Source of the DNA: an uncultured Clostridium sp. | Lineage (GTDB): Bacteria > Bacillota > Clostridia > Christensenellales > Pumilibacteraceae | DNA: 13,207 bases | Direction of reading: 5' to 3' | Assembly (NCBI GenBank): GCA_900555125.1 | Contig: USKH01000012.1 | Location: 1 to 13,207 of the forward strand | Shown: piece by piece, positions 7,953-13,207 of the stretch | Layout: every line of letters begins with the position of its first letter | Position numbering within the stretch: the first letter of the stretch is position 1 | Program-made: the position numbers and the translations under genes | The notes under the pieces: model-generated | Seen by the model: only the letters and a program-made list of their open reading frames with translations | Databases searched by the model: none | What the model was told of the DNA's origin: nothing

Positions 7953-8102
7953 ACAATTATTTTTCCACGACAATTATTCGCTGCCGCCGAAACGCAAAAC
8001 CGAATTTTATGCGCGTAGTAAAATAGAATAAACATATCTTGTTTATTCGCTTAAAAACTATGCACATTCACATGTATATATTTAAAATAACGCAATTATT
8101 CG
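7953..8102. repeat. Recurring ACAATTATT / CAATTATTCG motif upstream of the GH43 promoter
   Basis: ACAATTATT occurs at 7953-7961 and 7970-7978, 17 bp apart in direct orientation just upstream of the -35 box. The longer form CAATTATTCG occurs at 7971-7980 and again at 8093-8102. Tandem direct half-sites near a -35 box are typical for AraC-type activators, but in AT-rich DNA the match may be chance. Confidence 0.35.
8026..8048. promoter_or_regulatory. Perfect 9-bp-arm palindrome, candidate operator
   Basis: GAATAAACA (8026-8034) and TGTTTATTC (8040-8048) are perfect inverted repeats around a 5-nt centre. The centre lies about 90 bp upstream of the GH43 -35 box. The size and symmetry suit a dimeric regulator, or an RNA hairpin if transcribed. 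No T-run follows on either strand, so it is not a terminator. No regulator gene is present in this window to pair with it. Confidence 0.5.
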
Positions 8103-8210
8103 GTTGCTTGGGAATTTTATTTTTGGCAAGAAAAATTTAACCGCGACTGTCGGGCTATATACTGAAAACGCAACAAGATATACAAAAAAACACGTCGGAT
8201 TTTACAATAC

Positions 8211-8244
8211 TTATATGTGTTTTCCAGTTATATGTGTTTTCCAG
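8211..8244. repeat. Perfect tandem duplication of a 17-bp unit
   Basis: The unit TTATATGTGTTTTCCAG occurs at 8211-8227 and again, without gap or mismatch, at 8228-8244. Identity of both copies suggests a recent duplication, by slippage or selection for a doubled binding site. On the minus strand each copy ends in ATATAA, which could also look like part of a -10 box, but no good -35 partner is seen. Confidence 0.85.
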
Positions 8245-8324
8245 CTTTTTATGTAAAACATGCTTTGGTTATATGGCTTCGTCAAAAACACGTTCCGTAC
8301 ACAAAACAAGCATATTTTCGTAAT

Positions 8325-8361
8325 AAAAAAACGCCTCCGCACAGTTTTGCGAAAGCGTTTT
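8325..8361 (-). terminator. Intrinsic terminator of upp
   Basis: On the minus strand AAAACGC (8355-8361) and GCGTTTT (8328-8334) form the base of a stem that continues, with two mismatches, to a UGCG/CGCA pairing and a 6-nt loop (8342-8347). The 3' arm runs into seven T. It begins 16 nt after the upp stop codon, the textbook position. Confidence 0.92.
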
Positions 8362-8376
8362 CATGCTTTTATTTAA

Positions 8377-9015
8377 TTACTTCGTGCCGAACAAACGGTC
8401 GCCTGCGTCACCCAGACCGGGCAGAATGTAACCGTTCTGATTGAGGCAACGGTCAAGAGTGGAGACGTAAACGTTGACGTCGGGATAGGTCTCGGCAACC
8501 TTCGTGATACCCTCGGGAGCTCCTATGATTGCCATGAATTTAATGTTTTTGCATCCTCTCTTTTTGAGCGCGGCGATAGCGTCGCAAGCAGAGCCGCCGG
8601 TTGCAAGCATGGGATCCACGAGAAGAACAAGCTTGTTTTCGATTCCGTCGGGCAGTTTGCAGTAGTATTCGTGCGGCTGAAGAGTTTCTTCGTCGCGATA
8701 CATACCGATGTGTCCTACCTTTGCGGTGGGGAACAGGACGTGAATGCCGTTTACCATGCCCAGTCCTGCGCGCAGAATGGGAACAATCGCAATGCTGTTG
8801 TCGGGGACCATTTGCTGTTCGGTTTCCTCGAGCGGAGTTTTGACTTTCACGGTTACCGTTTCGACGTCTTTAAGGCATTCGTAGGTCATAAGTGTGGTTA
8901 TTTCTTCAACCAGCTCGCGAAAGTCCTTCATTCCGGTTTTTTCGTCGCGAAGAATGGCAATTTTGTGCTTGATAAGCGGATGGTCGAAGATTACTACGTT
9001 GTCGTACTTTTTCAT
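8377..9015 (-). CDS. upp: Uracil phosphoribosyltransferase
   Basis: 212 residues, the usual length of the family. It converts uracil and PRPP to UMP and pyrophosphate in pyrimidine salvage, in the cytoplasm. The PRPP loop is VDPMLATGGS (residues 133-142), and the C-terminal uracil-binding segment GYILPGLGDAGDRLFGT (195-211) is intact. IVPILRAGLGMVNG (77-90) and MYRDEETL (105-112) are also characteristic. GGAGG (9022-9026) precedes the ATG by 6 nt. It is followed by a strong terminator and preceded by the ferredoxin terminator, so it is probably its own transcription unit, although I see no convincing promoter in its leader. Confidence 0.98.
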   Translation of the reverse strand: MKKYDNVVIFDHPLIKHKIAILRDEKTGMKDFRELVEEITTLMTYECLKDVETVTVKVKTPLEETEQQMVPDNSIAIVPILRAGLGMVNGIHVLFPTAKVGHIGMYRDEETLQPHEYYCKLPDGIENKLVLLVDPMLATGGSACDAIAALKKRGCKNIKFMAIIGAPEGITKVAETYPDVNVYVSTLDRCLNQNGYILPGLGDAGDRLFGTK

Positions 9016-9029
9016 ATAATTCCTCCGTG

Positions 9030-9115
9030 GGGCAGTTTGCCCGGTTTATTTGTAAAATTTTTTGCAAACCCGATTGGGGTTGCGACGTAATTTTGACCGC
9101 GGAAGCATTTCCGCG
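9030..9115 (-). other. Hairpin-rich leader of upp
   Basis: Three hairpins stand in a row between the ferredoxin terminator and upp. They are CGCGGAA/TTCCGCG with a 4-nt loop (9098-9115), a GCAACCCC/GGGTTTGC stem with one mismatch and a 4-nt loop (9064-9083), and GGGCA/TGCCC with a 3-nt loop (9030-9042) ending 3 nt from the SD. None has a long T-run in the minus direction. They could affect upp translation or mRNA stability. I could not find a PyrR-type binding loop or a clear promoter. Confidence 0.4.
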
Positions 9116-9125
9116 TTTTGGCAGT

Positions 9126-9156
9126 AAAAAAGCGGAAGGGAAAACCTATCCGCTTT
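9126..9156 (-). terminator. Intrinsic terminator of the ferredoxin gene
   Basis: On the minus strand AAAGCGGA (9149-9156) pairs perfectly with TCCGCTTT (9129-9136) around a 12-nt loop that can pair further (AGG with CCT). The 3' arm continues into a run of six T. It begins 17 nt past the ferredoxin stop. Confidence 0.9.
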
Positions 9157-9173
9157 AATTATCGCAAATACAA

Positions 9174-9347
9174 CTAGTCTGCCTGTTTGATGGCTCCTAC
9201 GGGGCAAGCACTTTCGCAAGCTCCGCAATCAACGCATTCGTCTGCATTTACAACATACTTTCCGTCGCCTTCGCTGATAGCTCCTACCGGGCATTCCGAT
9301 GCGCAGGATCCGCAAGAAAGGCATTCGTCACTGATTACATGTGCCAT
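9174..9347 (-). CDS. 2[4Fe-4S] ferredoxin, clostridial type
   Basis: 57 residues beginning MAHVISDECLSCGSCASECP, the short clostridial bacterial ferredoxin type, a low-potential electron carrier in the cytoplasm. Two Cys clusters of the form CxxCxxCxxxCP are present: C9, C12, C15 and C19, then C38, C41, C44 and C48. Each is followed by VGAI, which shows the internal duplication of the family. AAGGAG (9361-9366) lies 13 nt upstream of the ATG, slightly far but clear. It has its own promoter and terminator, so it is a single-gene unit between ricT and upp. A ferredoxin of this type suggests an anaerobe. Confidence 0.97.
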   Translation of the reverse strand: MAHVISDECLSCGSCASECPVGAISEGDGKYVVNADECVDCGACESACPVGAIKQAD

Positions 9348-9413
9348 AATAATATAAACTCTCCTTAATGTATTTGATATTAAACATCCGCAGATATTTT
9401 TTTATCAAGCAGT

Positions 9414-9442
9414 ATTATACCACGAAAAAAACAATTTGTCCA
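9414..9442 (-). promoter_or_regulatory. Sigma-A promoter of the ferredoxin gene
   Basis: On the minus strand -35 TGGACA (9437-9442) and a perfect -10 TATAAT (9414-9419) are separated by 17 nt. The leader would be about 60 nt. This is the best promoter match in the window. Confidence 0.88.
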
Positions 9443-9518
9443 CGTTTTTGCGGTAATAATTTTCATCTTTTTCAGAATTATTGTCGCAAACCCCGTGCTT
9501 TTACGGTTTAATCGGCGA

Positions 9519-10388
9519 TTATTCTTCCTTTTGCTCTTCCGAATCGTCTTTATCGTCGGCAACAGGTGCTTTTTTCGCCGAAAAAGTAATTTCGCTTGCG
9601 GGAACTTCGACAAATTCAACCCCGCCGTCCTTTTTCTCTTTTTTAACCGTTACGGTGTCTTTAAGCTGATTTATCGAATCTGCGATGCCCGACCCGTCCT
9701 TTTGCGTTTTTACAAAACTTCCAAGCTTGGGCATGTGCTTGTTTACCTCGGCATAGTACTCGTTTTCATACGCAAGGCAACACATAAGTCTGCCGCAAAG
9801 ACCGCTTATTTTCTGCGGATTGAGCGATAAATTCTGCGTTTTCGCCATTTTGATCGAAACGTGCGCAAACTCGGAGATATGATCGCTGCAACAGCACGCT
9901 CTTCCGCAAGGCGCGATGCCGCCCAGCATTTTGCACTCGTCGCGCGAACCTATCTGGCGCAACTCGATACGAGTGTGAAAAGTGGACGCAAGATCCTTTA
10001 CGAGATCGCGGAAATCTATGCGGTTATCGGCAGTGAAATATATAACCAGTCGGCTGCCGTCAAATGTGTATTCGACGTCGCTGAGCCGCATTTTAAGCTT
10101 GCTTTCCTGAATTTTCTTTTCGATAAGCGGGTACACTTCGTCGCGTTTTTGCGCATTTCTGGCTTCGATTGAGTAGTCTTTTTCGTTTGCCACGCGTATA
10201 ACCGGTTTAAGCGGCTGAACCACTTTATCTTCGGCAACCTCGGTGGGCATAATCTTCACTTCGCCGAACTCGACGCCGCGCGCCGTTTCCACTATTACTC
10301 CGCAGTTTTCTTTATATTTATTCTCACCCGCTTCAAAATAATAGATTTTGGGCGATTTTTTGAACTTTACTCCTATGATTTTCGGCAT
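9519..10388 (-). CDS. ricT: PSP1-domain protein RicT (YaaT)
   Basis: 289 residues. The PSP1 region is in the N-terminal two-thirds (GVIVETARGVEFGEV at 30-44, then GSRLVIYFTADNRIDFRDLVKDLA at 111-134). The conserved Cys-rich motifs follow: ECKMLGGIAPCGRACCC (151-167) and GLCGRLMCCLAYENE (196-210). In Bacillus subtilis the RicA-RicF-RicT complex carries Fe-S clusters bound by such cysteines and promotes RNase Y-dependent mRNA maturation, as well as competence and sporulation. RicA and RicF are not in this window. The C-terminus is a charged, probably disordered tail (about 270-289). The start overlaps the holB end by 16 nt with GGAGG inside holB, so translation is coupled. Downstream only a weak hairpin without a T-run (9488-9509) is seen. 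Confidence 0.95.
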   Translation of the reverse strand: MPKIIGVKFKKSPKIYYFEAGENKYKENCGVIVETARGVEFGEVKIMPTEVAEDKVVQPLKPVIRVANEKDYSIEARNAQKRDEVYPLIEKKIQESKLKMRLSDVEYTFDGSRLVIYFTADNRIDFRDLVKDLASTFHTRIELRQIGSRDECKMLGGIAPCGRACCCSDHISEFAHVSIKMAKTQNLSLNPQKISGLCGRLMCCLAYENEYYAEVNKHMPKLGSFVKTQKDGSGIADSINQLKDTVTVKKEKKDGGVEFVEVPASEITFSAKKAPVADDKDDSEEQKEE

Positions 10389-11326
10389 TTTGCCTTTACC
10401 TCCAATATTTTAAACAGCAACTGATCGGCAATTACCTGAGCCGAGCAATACTGCGATAATTTCCTTTTCGCGTCCCAAAGATACGGCTGAATGAGCGACG
10501 AACACACGTCGTCGTAGTCGACTGAAAGCGTTTTGACGTCCTGTAAACGACTTTTTAGGCGCACTCGGTCGTACAGTCCCAGCGAAGCCGAGGCGCAATC
10601 CTCCAGAACCAATGACACGCAGTCGATGATGTCCGGCATGGTGGCAGCGCGCTCCGCCCATTTTTTGGAATAGGACAAAATATTCCTGCTTGTTTTCATG
10701 AACAACAACGTTTCCGTCGCGAGATCGAGATCCTTTGCATATTCCTCGTCCGACAAAACCTTTTCCGCTATTCCGAAATATCCGTTTGAAAGCGACACGG
10801 CAAGGTCGAGATTGCGGTCGCCGTAATACTCCGATAGTGCCGTGCGCATTTTTTCGTCGGGAGTGGGCGCAACCTCTATCCGATTGCATCTGGAAAGCAC
10901 CGTGGGCAGCATTGCCGAAACCGAAGTTATTTCCAGTATTATAACCGCTTTGGGCGGAGCTTCCTCCAGCGTTTTCAAAAGTTTGTTCTGCGCGCTTTCG
11001 TTCATGGTGGAAGCTTTTCTTATTATATAGAACTTTTTGTCAAGCTCGGTGGGGGTGAGATATGCGGTGGACGTAATGTCATCCACGTCCGCGGACAGTA
11101 TTTTGTCGCGTTCGGACGGATACGTACGCACGTCGCCGTAACCGGAAACCGCCAACCTTTCGATATCGGCACCCGATATTGCGGCGGTAACGAGAAGCGA
11201 AACTACGTTTGCGGTGTAATCGTCCTCCGACACCACGGCATACGCATGCGAAATGCTGCCGCGTTTTATTTTTTCCAGCGTTTTTGCCACCGGACCGTTG
11301 TCTGCAATCTCGCGAAAAAATCTCAT
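10373..11326 (-). CDS. holB: DNA polymerase III delta' subunit
   Basis: 317 residues. Delta' is part of the clamp loader that places the beta clamp on DNA. The diagnostic stretch is MNESAQNKLLKTLEEAPPKAVIIL (108-131) followed by LPTVLSRCNRI (140-150), whose SRC motif supplies the arginine finger. The N-terminus (SHAYAVVSEDD, 26-36) is where an ATPase P-loop would be; no GxxGxGKT is present, which is normal for delta' subunits that do not bind ATP. The four-Cys zinc module seen in many delta' and gamma/tau proteins is also missing. The start codon overlaps the tmk stop by one base (TAATG), and the end overlaps ricT, placing it within the tmk-holB-ricT operon. Confidence 0.93.
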   Translation of the reverse strand: MRFFREIADNGPVAKTLEKIKRGSISHAYAVVSEDDYTANVVSLLVTAAISGADIERLAVSGYGDVRTYPSERDKILSADVDDITSTAYLTPTELDKKFYIIRKASTMNESAQNKLLKTLEEAPPKAVIILEITSVSAMLPTVLSRCNRIEVAPTPDEKMRTALSEYYGDRNLDLAVSLSNGYFGIAEKVLSDEEYAKDLDLATETLLFMKTSRNILSYSKKWAERAATMPDIIDCVSLVLEDCASASLGLYDRVRLKSRLQDVKTLSVDYDDVCSSLIQPYLWDAKRKLSQYCSAQVIADQLLFKILEVKAKCRKS

Positions 11327-11967
11327 TATGCGTTGTTCTCCGACGGAATTATACCCCTTTCGATAAGCAGTTTAACTATCTTTTCGTGTGTTTGTTCTTT
11401 TACGCCGCTTGCGTCCAGACGAACCACTCTGCACGGTTCTTTCTCCGCAATTTTACAAAATCCTTCGTAAACGCGCTTGTGAAATTCCATCTTTTCGTTT
11501 TCCAATCTGTCGCCGGTATCCCTTCCGCCTTTCCGCGCGAAAGCCTTCTCCGGCGGAAAATCGAGAAAAATCGTAAGGTCTATTTTAACGTCGCCGACGG
11601 CAAGAGCGTTAAGTCTTTCCACTTCTTCGGCTCCCAATCCGCGGGCATATCCCTGGTAAGCGGTAGTAGAATCGACATATCTGTCGCAAAATACGATATT
11701 CCCGCTTTCAAGCTCGGGCTTAATAAAACGCTGAGTGTGCTGACGGCGTGCGGCGACGTACAGCAAAAGCTCGGTAACGTCGTCCATGTCTTTATTTTCG
11801 GGGTTAAGTATAACACCGCGAATCTGTTCGGAAACAGGCGTACCGCCCGGCTCGCGCGTGAAAACCGCCTCTATTCCGCGCAAAGAGAGATATTCTTTTA
11901 ATTTTCTGACCTGCGTGGATTTACCCACTCCTTCGCAGCCTTCGATTGTCACGAATTTACCCGTCAT
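11326..11967 (-). CDS. tmk: Thymidylate kinase
   Basis: 213 residues, the normal length. It phosphorylates dTMP to dTDP with ATP for DNA synthesis. The Walker A loop is EGCEGVGKST (9-18). FTREPGGT (36-43) and the DRYVDSTTAYQGYARGL segment (95-111) are the dTMP-binding motifs, and GGRDTGDRLENE (147-158) is the lid region. A Cys sits at position 11, where many family members have Gly, Ser or Asp; it is not a catalytic position. ATGA overlap of 4 nt with the upstream decarboxylase-family gene points to coupled translation. Confidence 0.97.
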   Translation of the reverse strand: MTGKFVTIEGCEGVGKSTQVRKLKEYLSLRGIEAVFTREPGGTPVSEQIRGVILNPENKDMDDVTELLLYVAARRQHTQRFIKPELESGNIVFCDRYVDSTTAYQGYARGLGAEEVERLNALAVGDVKIDLTIFLDFPPEKAFARKGGRDTGDRLENEKMEFHKRVYEGFCKIAEKEPCRVVRLDASGVKEQTHEKIVKLLIERGIIPSENNA

Positions 11968-12986
11968 ATCCTTCTTAATTCATCTCCCAGTAAAACTATG
12001 TCTTCCTTGTCGTCGGAAAGCGTCACTATGAACACGACGTTATGCTCGTCGTATTTTTCGGCATATATTCCGCGGGTCGCCAGTTTTTCGTAAACTTCGC
12101 TTCCTTTCATTCCGCTTTTTTCAAAGCTTACTACCACGCGCATCGGGTCGTCGTTTGGAACGCGGACAAACCTGTTGCCTGTTATGTTTTTATCGATTAC
12201 GTTTTGCAGAACGCGGTATTTCTCTGCGTTTTCCTGCTCATATTCGATTGCGCGTTCCAGCTGTCCCATCAGAATGTACGAAGGGCTGGTTGTACCCAGA
12301 AGCTTTAATGCGTGGTCGATTTTATCGGTCAACGCACCGTTGTTTATCGCAAGATACGCCGACTGCGTATATGCCCGCATGGTCTTATGCGCGCTTAAAT
12401 TGCAGGCGTCGGCGATACGCGTTGCCGAAACAGGAAAAACGGGATTTGCGTTTGCCTCGTCAAGGCTTGCAAAATGCGCTCCGTGAGCCGAGTCCACAAG
12501 CATGAAAATGCCAAGCTTATCGCACATAGCGCGAATGCTTTTAAGATCGGCGACAAACCCGTAATAATCGGGGCTTACCACAAACGCGGCTTTTACCGAC
12601 GGATGAGCAAGGTACTCTTTTTCGATATCTTCCGCCGTCATGGGCATAGGAAGCGAAAATTTTTCCTGCGTTTTTACGCAATATACGTTTACGCCGGCAA
12701 GTTCCGCTCCTTCGTCTGCCGAAGGATGTCTGTTTTCGGGCGCAATAATATCTCCGCCTGCAGCCATTATCATGCTTTTAACGCCGATACTGGACCCGTT
12801 TACCAGAAATCTCAGCTGTTTTGCGCCATAATGCGCCGCCGCTTTTTCCTGCGCTTTTTCGATACAATCGAGCGGAAATGCGCCGTCAAGTTCGGTTCCG
12901 TCAAGCGGATTGAGTTTTCCTTTATGTCCCGGCGTATGGAAGCTAAGCGCGCAGCCGGTTTTTTCGAGCCGTGAAAATATACTCAC
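11964..12986 (-). CDS. Short PLP-dependent Orn/Lys/Arg decarboxylase-family protein (YaaO-like)
   Basis: 340 residues starting at GTG, chosen because it forms a GTGA overlap with the upstream gene and the FHTPGHKG family motif follows at 17-24. The aminotransferase-like fold (type I PLP) is supported by FLVNGSSIGVK (60-70), NRHPSA (85-90), VDSAHGAHF (164-172) and SAHKTMRAY (198-206), where K201 should carry the PLP. The family decarboxylates arginine, lysine or ornithine to the polyamine precursors. This protein is shorter than the roughly 450-490 residue YaaO-type members: it seems to lack most of the C-terminal decarboxylase domain (PF03711-type), ending soon after the PLP fold. Which amino acid it uses, and whether it is active, cannot be told here. 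In Bacillus yaaO also precedes tmk, so the context fits. Confidence 0.88.
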   Translation of the reverse strand: MSIFSRLEKTGCALSFHTPGHKGKLNPLDGTELDGAFPLDCIEKAQEKAAAHYGAKQLRFLVNGSSIGVKSMIMAAGGDIIAPENRHPSADEGAELAGVNVYCVKTQEKFSLPMPMTAEDIEKEYLAHPSVKAAFVVSPDYYGFVADLKSIRAMCDKLGIFMLVDSAHGAHFASLDEANANPVFPVSATRIADACNLSAHKTMRAYTQSAYLAINNGALTDKIDHALKLLGTTSPSYILMGQLERAIEYEQENAEKYRVLQNVIDKNITGNRFVRVPNDDPMRVVVSFEKSGMKGSEVYEKLATRGIYAEKYDEHNVVFIVTLSDDKEDIVLLGDELRRI

Positions 12987-13207
12987 TTGGGTACCCCGTA
13001 ACGAGTAAGGAAGAATTTGACAAACGCAAAACTTTCGTAATGCCCGGTGATTTTGTTTGTGTAGCCGTACGAGCCGCTGTTATGGTTGTTGTAGTGCATT
13101 ACAAGATAGTACTTTTCGTCCGGATACAGCGCAGGGTTAGTGCTTTTGAATCGAATACGCGTGATGTCGGCAAGGTTATCCACTCTTACTCCGTACACGC
13201 CGATGCC
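12983..13207 (-). CDS. 3' end of an unrecognised gene (partial)
   Basis: The frame is open to the window edge, and I treat it as the last 74 residues of a longer protein; the GTG near 13198 has no clear ribosome binding site. The visible C-terminus is rich in Tyr and Asn (PDEKYYLVMHYNNHNSGSYG, then TGHYESFAFVKFFLTRYGVPK). I do not recognise the family. The stop overlaps the decarboxylase start (GTGA), so it belongs to the same operon. No function can be inferred. Confidence 0.75.
   Translation of the reverse strand, partial: GIGVYGVRVDNLADITRIRFKSTNPALYPDEKYYLVMHYNNHNSGSYGYTNKITGHYESFAFVKFFLTRYGVPK

Larger units (their letters stand above)
7946..8324. other. Gene-free regulatory region upstream of the GH43 operon
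   Basis: An AT-rich stretch of about 380 bp between the upp terminator and the GH43 promoter. I see no gene with a plausible ribosome binding site on either strand. It holds three kinds of repeated motif annotated separately: a 23-bp palindrome, a 17-bp tandem duplication and CAATTATT repeats. Its length is large for an intergenic region in this window and suggests transcription-factor binding or decayed sequence. Confidence 0.55.

Noticed and set aside
8034..8181. Inverted 10-mer ATATCTTGTT (8034-8043) and AACAAGATAT (8172-8181)
   Set aside because: A single widely spaced 10-bp AT-rich match can easily be chance, and one copy overlaps the stronger palindrome.
8211..8244. The tandem 17-bp repeat as the start of a CRISPR array
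   Set aside because: The copies are directly adjacent with no spacers, there are only two, and no cas genes are near.
8217..8444. A 75-codon plus-strand frame overlapping the upp terminator
   Set aside because: It starts inside the 17-bp duplication, crosses the terminator and runs antisense into upp. No ribosome binding site or domain supports it.
9046..9228. A 60-codon minus-strand frame overlapping the ferredoxin end
   Set aside because: The ferredoxin frame has two complete 4Fe-4S motifs and a terminator directly after it. The alternative frame reads through that terminator and has no family resemblance.
9454..9482. AATAATT/AATTATT inverted repeat between ricT and the ferredoxin promoter as a ricT terminator
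   Set aside because: The stem is only A-T pairs with a 14-nt loop and no following T-run, too weak for intrinsic termination.

Overview
The window looks like a chromosomal segment of a Gram-positive, low-to-middle-GC bacterium, most likely an uncultivated clostridium (Bacillota). This is an inference. It rests on sigma-A type promoters (two perfect TATAAT -10 boxes, one TAGAAT, all with 17-nt spacers), strong GGAGG-type ribosome binding sites, two lipoprotein signal peptides of Gram-positive style, and a gene order (decarboxylase, tmk, holB, ricT) that matches the yaaO-tmk-...-holB-yaaT neighbourhood of Bacillus relatives. Every gene I accept is on the minus strand, so transcription runs from high to low coordinates.

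Region 9519-13207 is a tightly packed housekeeping operon. In transcription order it holds the 3' end of an unrecognised gene, a short PLP-dependent Orn/Lys/Arg-decarboxylase-family protein, thymidylate kinase (tmk), DNA polymerase III delta' (holB) and a PSP1-domain RicT/YaaT protein. Neighbours overlap by 4, 4, 1 and 16 nt, which implies translational coupling. The yaaQ (darA) and yaaR genes that sit between tmk and holB in Bacillus are absent. Next comes a monocistronic 57-residue 2[4Fe-4S] ferredoxin with its own promoter and terminator, then uracil phosphoribosyltransferase (upp) with a hairpin-rich leader and a strong terminator.

Region 1316-7945 is a two-gene operon with a clear sigma-A promoter. 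It encodes a secreted GH43-type glycosidase-like lipoprotein (764 aa) and a 1417-residue modular lipoprotein with a CBM9-like domain and several beta-rich modules. The start of the second gene lies 12 nt past the stop of the first, and its Shine-Dalgarno overlaps that stop codon. Together they look like a cell-surface glycan binding and hydrolysis pair. The 380-bp region upstream holds a perfect 9-bp-arm palindrome, a perfect 17-bp tandem duplication and recurring CAATTATT motifs, so this is where I would look for regulation by an unknown factor.

Region 10-899 carries a membrane-anchored NERD-domain nuclease-like protein with a C-terminal topoisomerase-type zinc ribbon. It has its own promoter and uses codons the rest of the window avoids, which hints at transfer. 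Between it and the lipoprotein operon lies a 480-bp gene-free, hairpin-rich stretch that may be an interspersed repeat or a structured RNA. I see no tRNA, rRNA, CRISPR array, transposase or defence island. The most open questions are the substrate and control of the GH43/modular-lipoprotein pair and the nature of the structured intergenic segment.
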